NCBI RefSeq assembly: GCF_910596095.1
Contig: NC_056553.1
Span: 14,183,291 to 14,247,290, forward strand
Length of the DNA stretch: 64,000 nt
Origin: Thunnus maccoyii
Taxonomy: Eukaryota > Chordata > Actinopteri > Scombriformes > Scombridae
Reading direction: 5' to 3'
Part shown: in pieces, positions 42,551 through 53,900 of the stretch
Numbering within the stretch: position 1 is the first letter of the stretch
Layout of the letters: the number at the start of each line of letters is the position of its first letter
Made by a program: the position numbers and the translations under genes
Notes under the pieces: generated by a model
The model's database searches: none
Told to the model about the DNA's origin: nothing
Seen by the model: only the letters and a program-made list of their open reading frames with translations

Positions 42551-45500
42551 GTGTGTTGGTATTACTTTTCCAAACTGAAATGAAACAACTACTCAACAGA
42601 ACAAACAAAACATCTGTGACTGTATCCTGAACATTTTGTCTTTGTATTTGATATTCAGAATCCTATGAATCACTAGTGAGTGACAGGAAAGAGGATCTTC
42701 TGCAGTGCTGATGAACTTTTTGGACTCTATTTCCATTGTTGACACGACACCCACCCAGCCCTCTTCTCCTCTTAAGGACTGCTCTTTTGACTAGTATCAG
42801 TAACACTGTCCTCCCACATTGTGCCACACTGTGAGTCAGGCAGCCTTTAGATATGGGTGTTGGCTAAAGAAGGCAAGAGGCATTTGCCTTCTGTAGTAAA
42901 TATAGTATAGTTTCAGCATCAGACATGTGACATTTAAAAAGGTCTTAACCCATGAGTCAGGAAAAGTGACAAGTCACACTATAAAACCATTAAAAAGGAA
43001 AGAGGATGCAAAAAAAATAGTCATACCGTGAATTACAGAAAGGTTAGCAGTGGGTCACAATGATATTTTTCTAAGTCAGCTTCATACAGAATAAAAATTA
43101 TTGGGTGGCTACTAGCATTTAATGGTGCTGCTTCAGTTAAAACCAGTTCTGACGGCTGTCTCCTTGCTGAGACGAGTGACTGGGAGCAGAAGAATGAATT
43201 CCCACCATTCCTGCTGGAGCTGTTATGAAGCTCACCCTGACCTTTTACTTCCCTAAAGGAAAGTGAGGAAAAAGCAAAATTTCCTAATTGGTGTCAGCTA
43301 AGTATCACATTAAGATGTCATGAGCTAGATTTGGACTCACATGTTCTAACTGCTGAGTTGTTTGTACACTGTGTAGGGCTGTGGTTGCTTTTGAGGTCAC
43401 GTCCTTGGTATTTTTCAGAAAATTGGGGGATTTTTAGTAACCTAAGTGTTTTTTGTACAACTGAAAGTTAGACATGGCTGCTGTTGGGTATTTACTGCAA
43501 ATGTCAATTTTGGAAAAAATCTTTTGGACACATTTCTGTGGGTTTTCTCAATCCGTAGAGGAGCATGTAATCCTTTTTAAAAGAAACATTTTAGAACATT
43601 TTAGACTCTGTATCCTTTAAGACATATAAAAATACTCTGCTTTGGATAATAATTTGTTTTTTCCACCAAAAAGTTCAGTGACCTAGTTTAAAATTCTTAA
43701 AATTACATTTACTCCTTATCCTTCATTGAAAAATCCATAATATATGAATATGCAAAGATTTATGTTTTTTGTTTGTTAGTTTGTTTGTTTTAAAAATGAG
43801 TACAGGACACAAGATGTCTATTTTGCTGAAGTCCATTCTCAGTGTACGTGCACTGGAGGTTTCCTCACACTTGTGAACGCCTCATAATGGACCGCAATTG
43901 TCCTCCAAACTAGTTGGGATGTCACAAAATCATGCTCATACACACGTCTTACCTTAAACCTAAGGTGAGCATGGAGAATCTTTCCATCTTCAGTAGTAAA
44001 TGTGAAAACAGCTTTCTACTGTCACACTCTGAACATTCATCATTGTGCACAGTGAAGCTCAATAATCCAAGTGAAGTAACAATAAACAAAACACATTTTT
44101 GAATCAAGGGTGAGTTTAAATTTTTTTTAGGCCAAGGAAAAAAAAACAAAAAAAAACAATAAAGTGATTCATCTTCATTGTCTTTGCCAGAAATGTCTTC
44201 TTACTTGTGTGTAGAGGACTTCTAAACTCTGCAGGAAACTACTGCTTTTAAATGAATTATTCATGGGAATTAAATATAATAAATTAAATATTAAAAAAAC
44301 TCTATTTTTGGAATCTGGACAAAATGTTTTGCAAGAGAGAGCGAGATGACAGTCTTTCCCTTGCAAAATTTTTTTAGAAATATCAAGGTCACGAGCCCAA
44401 GCATGACGGCTTGAACTTTGTATTCCTAAATCTGGGTCAGACTAACAGCAGTGTTTTTAAAACGTCCCATCTCGGGCCTTTCTTCATCACTTTCCTTCTC
44501 TCTGCAGTCAGTTAGCAGCTGATCAATTCTAGATGAGTCATGAAAGTTGACTCAGCCTCGAGTCCAAACACTGATAAAGGAGAAAAACAGAGTTTTAAGA
44601 CTTAATAAATCTTAATAGGTCTCACAGTGGTAATCTTTTACCCAGAAAACTGAGCTTTCTAGAGGCTCAGACCACTCAGAAAATGAATTACCTAATGCAA
44701 TTTAAATGTTTCTGGAATGAACTAATAAACTACTCAAACAAAATTTAGCAGTTAAAATATTAAAGCTGTTGAGTTCCAAAGTGGAGAGCAGACCAGTCTA
44801 GGAGTTAAAATGATCCTCCACACATCTATCAGTGTGATAGCAAGCACTCATCTCTCCACAGAACAAATTGATTTCCTGGTCAGTGACAGAGAATACACCC
44901 ATTCTCCAGACGCTCTGATTGTTCTTCTCGAACCTCCTCGGTGCATTACAGAGAAGCGCGGAGATGTCAGTGCCTCAGCCCGCAGCACGCAGCGCTCCTC
45001 TGCCGTGACTAATCGGGGCTGGATAAAGTTGCTCAGTGGCAGATTAGCTCTAATATGAGGGAGAGTTGTACTGACAGTTTCGATCCCTCTGTGTACAGAA
45101 GCAATCAGCACCACTGCAGCCACTTCCAGCTACTGTTAGTAGCCATGTAGCTCAAAAAGACCCCATTGTGTGAAATAAGCCTTTATGTGGTCTGTTTAAG
45201 TACACATAAAAATGCTTTTGACGTATCCAAGAAAGAAAACTATTAGGATTTTGGCTTGAATCGTTGCTTGGACATTCATCAACATCTATAGGATTTCTCT
45301 CACTCTTTCATCTTCCTGTTAATACAGTTCTAATTTAGAGGACTTCAAGGGGGTCGATTGCACATAATTCAGATGGAAAAATCAATGACTCTAGCATTTG
45401 CTTTTGCATGCCATGGACAAGCTCCACAGCCCCATTGATTTTGTTCTATTTTGGGCTGTAAGGTTCACTTCCCATATTGGCTGGTCAGAGCAAAGCAATT

Positions 45501-46964
45501 CATCTTGGGCCTAACAGGGCCTCAAGCTGGTCTGCCACTACCTGAACAAGCTTCTGGAATAGAGATCTGCTGCTAATGTGTGTGAACAGCCTTGGCGCTT
45601 CTCAATGGCTAGCAGATGTAGCTGCCAGCTGAGTCCATTAGTCAGTGAAGCTGAATTAGACCACCGTCGTCCCGTTTCGTTCATTCATCTCGCTAATGGG
45701 AGAGAGCAGAGTTGGTGATGAAGAGGCGGTTTATGTGTTGGAGGACAACACAGGTGATGGGATAACACGTAGAGAACAAGTTAAGGTGCTGGAATGATGC
45801 AACAAGAAGTATGCGACAGATAAGCTGCAAACAATCTATCCTTGTGCTACCAGTCCAGCTGAGAGTCATAAAGACCAAGTTAAAGATTAAGCGTCTCTAT
45901 TTGGAAAAAACACTAAGTGATGAAGACTATTACAGTCTCCAGTACAAATTAACCGAGTGTCGTAACATTAAAAAAGCTGTAGTTATTCATTTGTAAAGCT
46001 AAACTTTCAAATACCAAAGGTGAAGGACAACATGAAACAGCATATTTGTCCTCAGAAAGTGATTTGTTATTTTGGGTTGCATAGTTACAAATGAAACTGT
46101 TGGTTGAACCAGTGAGTCATCCTGAAAATACTGCAGATATTTTTTTTTTTTATTGTCGTCAAACCTCATGAAAAGGCCAAAAACCACATTACAAATTTTA
46201 TGTGAGCAAAAAATGGATATGCAATATGTGAATTAGTAAAAACTTTCTTGCCATCACCCAAACATTTACTCACGTCTGCCATGTTTCGGCATATATGACA
46301 TCAACTTTCGGCAGGTTGCGTACCAAACTTTTTGCTGACTTTCCGAGTTGTTCCAACTTGGGGGGGGGGGGGGGCGTTCACTTGAATTTTCCCAGTCCGG
46401 AACTAATTTTTCTGATTATTCTGACAATACATGAATGCCACATAAATACTTTTTAGTGCATGACTGGTCTCCAACAAACACACTATTTACTCCTGTTTGA
46501 AAAAAAAATGCTAAAAACTACAATGTCCAGGTGTTTTAGAAAATGACTGAATCTTAAAAAAAAAAAAAAAATGTAACCATGTCACTCATTTTTAAAGACA
46601 GGCTTGAGGTGAGTACTATAGATATTCTGTCAACAGTAAGAAAAACATAGAATAGCCTTTTAAGTAAGAGACACTGTATGCAGCTACATAAACCGTGGCG
46701 AGCTTTGGTTCAGAAATCACCTGCTTGCTTGGAGTTACCAGATAATTTAGAAATCATAACCATGAGATAAAGCCACAGATAATGTGTTATGCAGAGAGGT
46801 AGAATAAAAACACATTATTATGATTTTAGCTTGGTTTTGTTTTCAAACACACCACGTTATCAAAGTTCCATACTTAGGCTATGTAATGACAACTGTGTGA
46901 ACTCCATCCTCTGACAAAAATTGCTTAGAAATTCAATTTAAAGCTGTGCAAAAAGCTAACAAGT
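42551..46964. other. Intergenic region between rdh10 and stau2, first part
   Basis: Space between the 3' ends of two converging genes. I found no exon or known repeat. A block at about 44860-45060 is richer in CG and of higher complexity than its surroundings and could be conserved. A G homopolymer of about 14 lies at 46361-46374 and A runs at 46557-46570. Confidence 0.45.
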
Positions 46965-47250
46965 AGACCTTAAAGGAGTGCTTAAACATTTTGGGAAATT
47001 TGCAAATTTTTACACTTCAGTTCTTGTACGAATTAAACAAGATATAACATGTTAATAGGTAGGCAGATTTTGTTTACTTTTAGACAGAGCAAAGCTGATT
47101 CCCTGTTCCTAGTCTTTGTGCTAAGCTAAGCTAACCATCTCCTGCCTGTTGCTTCATATCCAACGAAAACTAAGCTGATCTTCGCATCTAACTCTCAGCT
47201 AAAAGAGCAAATAAACACTTTTTTGAAAATGTCAAACTATTACCTAATTT
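46965..47250. mobile_element. Foldback MITE, rearranged partial copy
   Basis: Same family as 13091-13722. It starts with aaacattttgggaaattt, runs directly into right-arm sequence (aacaagatataacatgttaa, then gtgctaagctaagctaacc) and ends tttgaaaatgtcaaactatt. The centre and most of the left arm are missing, so it is an internally deleted relic. Confidence 0.7.
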
Positions 47251-48640
47251 TGATTATTTTGTCAAATTGCCATTGGGAGTGTTCAATAGATGATGATGGC
47301 CTTTCACCATTCTCCAACACAATAGGTTGCACAACAGCCTATATCATCACCCTGTTTCTCACTTTCACTATGCCCTTAGAAAATGTGTGAAGAGGATTGT
47401 ATTTAACAACAACAAGATAAAACTGTGTTAATTGCAATTGGACTAATAATTCAGAGTGAAATGTTGTGTTTACACCTGTTAGGAGAAGAGAAAGAAAGAG
47501 ACAAAAAAACAGCTTTTTTTCCACATGAACTGAGGTGTTTTTACTGCATTTCAGTAACAGAAACTGCCTTATTACACATTGCACTCACAGCGATGAGGAA
47601 GACATCCTCAATGTCAGTGAACAAGTGATTCAAAGTGGTCTTTAGGGGAGGGAGCCTGCGAATCGGAGGCAGGCTCTCTCCACTCCAAAGAAGCACTCCA
47701 GAATGCAGGCATTAAAAGCACCCAGTTGATGCCTTGGCGGGTCAATACAACACACACAATGGGTGTAGATGTGATCGACAAAACTGTGGTGGGTGGGGGT
47801 GGGAGGGAGGGAGGGGGGGGGCGATCCACTGACACAAAATCACTGGAATGGAGAGGACATTTTTATTCACTGGAGGACATGCAGTCGGCATGACGCCCAT
47901 TCAAAACTCTCTAGAGGGCGGACTCTACAAGTTTACTGGCAGAAATTGTGCTCAAAAAATAGCCACTGTTGAATGTAACTGGCCTCTTTTCCGGGTTAAA
48001 AAGCACAACTGTGGTGGCCCCTTTGCCTCCGCTGCTGCTGGTCGTGTGATGCTCCAGTGATGCTATGCCAGTGTGGGGACATGTTAAAACGGGACAGGTA
48101 GACCCTTCAGGAAGTAAAGGTCGGTCCAACCTTCACTCCCGGTTGGTCACACTTCTACTGATTACTGCTAACACCAGTTTTGTCCTTTTTGTCCACATGA
48201 AAAAAACTTTTCTGTGTTATTTTTCGGAATATGATACTCTTGCAAGTCATACACATCCATATAGATAGATGAACTCTTTTTTTTTTATGTCAGCATACAA
48301 GGTAAGCTGGGTGACTATATATGAAGACAACAACTACAACTTTCACAGCACTGGCATTGGTTAATTTTAAATACAGTACTCAAGCATTGTTAGATTAATA
48401 AAATAACAAAAGAAAATAAAACAAACGGAAACATAATACCCCCGAAAAAAATAAGCTACTGTACGCAAGTTGGTTTCTCCCCTAAAATGTTTCTTTTGTA
48501 TTTCAATGGCATGATGTACATATTTGTTTTAACCATACCAACAGACATTTATCCAAAGGGAAAATTGTCTATGCAGTGTATCACTTTGGATTTCCCTTGA
48601 TTTCATACAGTACCATGCATTTATCTCATTAGTTTGTATT
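47251..48640. other. Intergenic region between rdh10 and stau2, second part
   Basis: Includes a G-rich purine tract at 47788-47822 and AT-rich sequence; no exon recognised. The stau2 transcript may reach into this part if an earlier polyA signal is skipped. Confidence 0.4.
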
Positions 48641-48647
48641 TATTTTA

Positions 48648-48653
48648 TCTTTT
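48648..48653 (-). terminator. Candidate stau2 polyadenylation signal
   Basis: AATAAA on the minus strand about 310 bases after the stau2 stop codon. Other signals lie further on, so the true 3' end is uncertain. Confidence 0.4.
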
Positions 48654-48962
48654 TGACCTCTAAATTTTGAAATCATCAATAAACGTGTTAAGATAGCGTT
48701 GTCTTCACATAGACTCAGGTAATGGTGTTTTAGTCGGTCATTTCTCGGTGCACATCCACCCTATTGCATGTTGACAGGTTTTGCAGGATACAGTGGCAAT
48801 CGTGGGGTGGGGTTGGGTGGGTGGGTTGGGAGTTGTGGGGACACTGTGGGTTGTAGGTCATGGGGGATCAGGTTGAAGGGTGGGGAAGGGCGGAGGAGGA
48901 GGAGGAGGGGGGGGGTTGTCAGGTTTGTGTATGCCGAAGGAGGGGTTCGGGGTTGTCAGCTC
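48654..48962 (-). other. stau2: stau2 3' UTR, C-rich in the transcript
   Basis: Directly follows the stau2 stop codon. The plus strand is strongly G-rich from 48790 to 48915, so the mRNA would carry a long C-rich stretch. An 70-codon frame on the plus strand here is low-complexity Gly/Arg/Val and not a gene. Confidence 0.45.
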
Positions 48963-49056
48963 CTAGACGACAGCCTTTGAATCCTTGCAGACCTGAGTGG
49001 TGGTGCCTGAGTTAGTCTGTTTAATGTCCGTCCTCCCTCCCACATGCTTCGGTGCT
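48963..49056 (-). CDS. stau2: Staufen homolog 2, last coding exon
   Basis: Encodes the extreme C-terminus of the double-stranded RNA-binding transport protein Staufen2. After a tctttttcag acceptor the frame reads PKHVGGRTDIKQT and ends TTQVCKDSKAVV-stop. The remembered human ending (AKHLREKADNNQ, then AQDCKKSNSAV) aligns along its length, which fixes the frame. That frame needs the upstream exon to end in phase 2, but the exon at 50330-50265 ends in phase 0. At least one small exon between them is therefore missing from this model, or a different isoform is used. The other two frames give unrelated short tails. Confidence 0.75.
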
Positions 49057-50264
49057 CTGAAAAAGACAGATGAAACTGTGTTAGGGCGGATATGGTCTAA
49101 GGATTCAAGGAAGGTGTACAACACTGAAGTCCTGCTCTGGGTAACCTGTCCTCGCTAATTAATGAGTCATTCTTTTAAAAGGGCGATAAGCAATTTTTGT
49201 AAATGAAAGCAAAAACGAAAGGGCTGCGTCTGTGACTCAAGACACTTGACAAGTCCTTGACCTCAATTTGTTTCACAATAACTGATCAGCTGTTACTCCT
49301 GTGATGTGGTTTTTTTTTTTTTTTTAGCAGGAAGGACTGTAAATACATTATGTCTGAGGGTTCAGGGAAGAATGGATGACATACACAAAGAGCTAAAAAA
49401 AATAAATAAAGGAGTGTATTTTCACTTTGATAACTGCAGTCATTTGAAACCTTATGACCAAGAATGTGAATGGGCAAGTTAATGAGTTTTAGAGACCAAG
49501 AGAAGGGAAAGACCACACTGAGAAATGAGTGATTAACTGCACAGGTGAAAGTGTAATTGCTGCCATATTTTCCTTTCTCCTCTGACGGTGACGTAAATGA
49601 AGCTGTTAGAACGCCGTGGTTGTCTTCCTCTCTTTGTTCCTTTCCTCTTTCTCTGTGAATGAGACATGGGGCTGCAAGAAAACAGCCCAGCCTAAACTTT
49701 TTTTTTCCCAGGACACACCTACTATGAAAATACTCCAGAAATGCTGGACAGTGATTTCCACCCTGGTTTAAAAAAAAAAAAAAAAAAGGCCCACGGTTTT
49801 CCTATTTCTTTCTCCGCTGTTGTCCTTCCTTCCTCATCCTGGAGGAGATATGGAATGAGGGGGAGGGAGGGGAGGGATGTGGAGAAAGTCCTATTTTCTA
49901 TAGTAATCATGACTGAGCCTTAGCGGTGATAGCCATCATGCAAAGTATCGAGTGCTGACAGGATTGTAGTCCATGTAAATATATACGCCTACTGTTTCTT
50001 TTCGTATGGAAGAAAAATGTCGAGTGGAAATGTTGGACGTGTGTGTGTGGGTGGGTGGGGAGGGAAGCTGATGATGGGCCTGCCCACAGTGCTGAGGATT
50101 TGCAATAAGCCACATTGGCACACACACACACACACACACACACATCTGGCTCCTGACTAGACAAGCCTCTGTCTACACTGATTGGTTGACTAGTAAAACA
50201 TCCAACACTGAGTGAGTGTGGTGTGCCTGTCTGTGAGCTCGGCGTGATGCGCGTCCTGCCGTAC
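49057..50264 (-). other. stau2 interval between the last two recognised exons
   Basis: About 1.2 kb of intron. A 66-base frame at 49671-49606 has a good acceptor (ttttcttgcag), enters in phase 0 and stops after 21 residues (HVSFTEKEERNKERK). It could be an alternative terminal exon, but nothing else supports it. A CA repeat lies at 50119-50144. The linker exon needed for the long C-terminus was not found by eye. Confidence 0.4.
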
Positions 50265-50330
50265 CTTGATGGGGCCATCCACCGGGTCCAGTCCCTGCTC
50301 CGACAGCTGTTTCAAGGCACTTAGAGCAGC
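50265..50330 (-). CDS. stau2: Staufen homolog 2, penultimate recognised exon
   Basis: A 66-base exon with a tcttctcag acceptor and a GTACGG donor, in phase 0 at both ends. It encodes AALSALKQLSEQGLDPVDGP plus IK, nearly identical to human STAU2 (AALSALKQFSEQGLDPIDGA), part of the last, degenerate RNA-binding-like domain near the C-terminus. Upstream exons of the gene are not in the window, which fits the long introns of this gene in other vertebrates. Confidence 0.9.
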
Positions 50331-53300
50331 CTGAGAAGAGAGGGAACAACAGATGGTTGAGTGAAGGAGGGAGGAGGGAGAGAGGGAGGAGAGTGAGTGT
50401 CACCCTTCAGCTGCTTTTCAAATAACACTTACTCTGGGAAACCTGATGCCAGCAGGACACTTTCCCTTCGTTCTCTGTTGTCTTTGGCTTCTCCCCTCTG
50501 ACTGTTTATCTAACGTTATTGGGTTAACATTTCCACTTTATGTTTTGGCTGCTCTGCATATTCCTAAGTCAATATGAGTGACATCTGTATTCTCGATGAC
50601 CACAGCTTAACGAATAGCAGCAGGTCTGAAATACCCATAAATCATAAAGATTTAGAAACACGGTATGCACAATAAGCCACACCAAATAACCATAAATGAA
50701 CAAAAAACAACAAGTGACCGTGTAACATTTTTACTGTTAATTGCGTAATGACTTACTCATGCTCTGTGGTTGAGAGGGGAAGCGTTTAGTGCAAAATGAC
50801 ACGCTATCAAGGGAATATTTCGCTTTGAATTTACTGTGTTTGCCACATTCAGTTCCTAATCGCAACCAGAAATGTGTAGCAATCTAACACCACACCGTTA
50901 AATAACTATGTCTTATCTGCGTTTCTGTGCATTCACACTATGCAGCTTGAGTGACTTGTTCCTTGTGCCAGGCGTGGATCGAAAATGCCATGAGGTCATT
51001 TCCTTCCTGTTCATCTCCCGCCTGTCTGTGCCAGCTATAAAGGCTGCTGGTGATGTGAGGAGGGTCGGCTTGCTATCATAATATATGCAACATGTGTGGG
51101 AGTCGGAGGGGTGCGGCGTAGACTACCACACATGCTCAGTTAAGTGAGACAGGGAGATAAAATTGATTGGAAGAGGCGTTTTAGTGATATTTTCTTGGGT
51201 TTTGTATAGGAACTTTAACTTTAAAGTATTGATCCTCTCCTGTCGTGACACTGTGCTGCTGGTTGGACAAACACTGCCAAAACCAACGTTACCAAATGCA
51301 ATCAATGTCACAAACAGAAACCACTTGTTGCCCACTTCTAGAAAAGGTGTGCCAAGATGAACTGGTCGATCTGATCTTAACCAGGTTGCGGGTCCAATCC
51401 TGACATGGATCCTTCCGCCATCCTAAGTATTGGCTCCAGATGTGCTCGCCATCTTTCCCCTTTTCTTTCTGTCTCTGTCTCCCAGTGTGGGCTGAGTTGG
51501 AGTAGAGGGGGTAGCTGGAGAATATATCTCCCAGCTGAGCTGACACCACTGGGTCTGGCTGTGCATAGTGGAACACATTTAACATCTCTCATCCTCCCCC
51601 TCTCTTCCTTCCATACCAACTATCACTGTGAGGAATGGGGTTTGTCTGCCTGTGCGTGTGCATGCACATGTGGGACCACTGTTGGAGTACTGTAGATACA
51701 AACACTACCTAAAGTACACACAACAGCCTCAGGAAATCTGTTCTCCTGCAGTACATTTGTCACTCAATATCTGTGACATAAGAACTCAATGTGTTATCAT
51801 GCTGTCTAACAAGGATTTAATTATCCTTTAAAAGCACCACTGATGGCTTTAATTGCGTGCTTACTATTGTTTTGTCAATGTGGGTGTCACTGTTTTCAAA
51901 TGGCCAGACAATTAATGATGATCATCAAACATTATGTACAAAAGCACAATAGCCAGACTTCAACACAAAAATGTTATTCAAGTTCTTTTCAGCAGCTGTA
52001 ATTTAGTTTCTTGAATCCTAAAAAAATATTTGCTTTCAAAAACTAATTGTAGACACATATCCTATAAAGAGCTCCTTTGTTAGTTTTGATTTGATGAGCA
52101 TGAAAATGTCAAGTTTTCATGAATATTTAACATTGCAGAGTCATTTATCCAGTCTGTGGATTCTATGTTATAACTTGCTGTAAATGCAAGCCATTATTAT
52201 TGCAGTTGTTTCAGATTCTGCAGTAATTGTAGTGACACATTTACTTTTACACAACTGGGATGTGGTCCCTGATGCTTAGAATGTTTAAGCCTATAGTATT
52301 TCTTTTCTTCAAAATACTGCACATGGTAAATTAACATTGCTATGAAAAAATTAGGAAAAAAATTTCCCACAACTCCAGTTCATCATTTTGCACACATCTG
52401 GTTCTACAGTGGTCAGAACTAGCTTGGATCATTTACACTCCATCACTGTTTAATCAGAGTCAAGATAAGGCATTAGTGGCTCTGCTTAGTAGATGAGTGA
52501 GATGTGATGACTGGCTGGGTTTACCTCATTATGAAGCCCACCAACGTCAATCTGTACTTTATTCTTATTACTTATAACAATTATGTGGTGCTGACAAATT
52601 AACTATTCTCCTCACAAGTATCTTCAACTGGGAGACATTCTTCTGATATTCTCAGACACACAGACAGAGATGTCTCCGCATGAATAACAGCCTTTCTTTA
52701 AGTTCATATACACGGAGAGGAAACATTCATCACACTTTAATCCTGTGAAAATATAAATCCCACTGCATGGCGTATCAATGTGTCTCTATGGAATGCAATA
52801 TGCAGAGGAGGATGTTAGAAGCTATTATCTGTACGCTTGCGTCCAAAATCATTTTCAAAGCGTTTAACTTCATATTATGAGAAACATAAACCAGGAATCA
52901 TAATTTATGACTGACAGGTGCAAGGGTCAAAATCTGGTTTGTATCCATCAAATTGACGAAAAAAAAAATCTCAGATGCATATACATACTGAAATATCTGC
53001 AACAATATAGTAGGACTAGTTTGAAAAATTGATACTGTTGGGTTATACTTAAGACCTTTCTCCAGAGACTCAGAAATCAACTGAAGCCCCTCTAAGTCTG
53101 TAACAGACAATTTATGGTGCAATGTGTTTTTTTTTCTCTGTGAAGATCTGACAGGCAACAAGATTTAGAGCTTGAATATACTTGCAGAGATTTAAGGTGA
53201 CAACCCTGTAGAACATGACAGCTGAAGGAATGTTTTCACAATTACACTGTTAATAAACATAAATCATATCAGGGGACTCTTGATATAACAGTCAGATGCT

Positions 53301-53529
53301 TTTTTTTTTGTATGCATGTAGTACCATCATGTCATCTTACAATGACCAGGACTGTCCACACATACTGAAGCGGAAAAAGTCATTAAGATAAGGGCGAAAC
53401 TTAACACAGCCAGATTAATCAAGGACACTTGATCAGCGTCACACCTGATAAACAACAGGCACAGATCAATCTCCCGTTTTCTCTGGTGACCTATAAATTG
53501 TAATCACAACCAACTTCCCCATAATTACT

Positions 53530-53900
53530 TCTTGTTTGTTGTATTTATTCAATCGGTTTGGGGGCCTTTCTCTCCTGAGTAAATAGCCAGAGCCCATCTG
53601 TTGGGGGGGGGGGGGGGGGGTGACTGGAGATAAACAGCCATAAATCAGGGGCTTGACGGTGGCAGCGCTGCTGATATACGACAGGCAGGCGTAAGGGCCG
53701 AGACAGACAATCTCTGGGCCCTGCAGCTCAGCAAAGGACATGGAGCCTAAGACAAATACTGGGCCTATCTGTGGGAATGGCAGCCAGTGAAATCATTATT
53801 ATTCTAATGAGATAAGTTGGCCATCGTTAGTGGCAGCCGCTACACTGATGCATCAACACCACAAGAGTATGTTTAGTCTGAGGCCGTGACACACAAGGTG
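53530..53900. promoter_or_regulatory. Candidate conserved block in the stau2 intron
   Basis: High-complexity, repeat-free sequence apart from a G run at 53602-53620, with ATTA and CATAAAT cores (gccataaatcaggggc, attattattctaatgag). It stands out from flanking AT-rich intron. The regulatory reading is inference; nothing in one sequence can prove conservation. Confidence 0.25.

Noticed and set aside
50173-50403. Minus-strand frame over the stau2 exon
   Set aside because: Reads the exon in the wrong frame; the correct frame is AALSALKQLSEQG.
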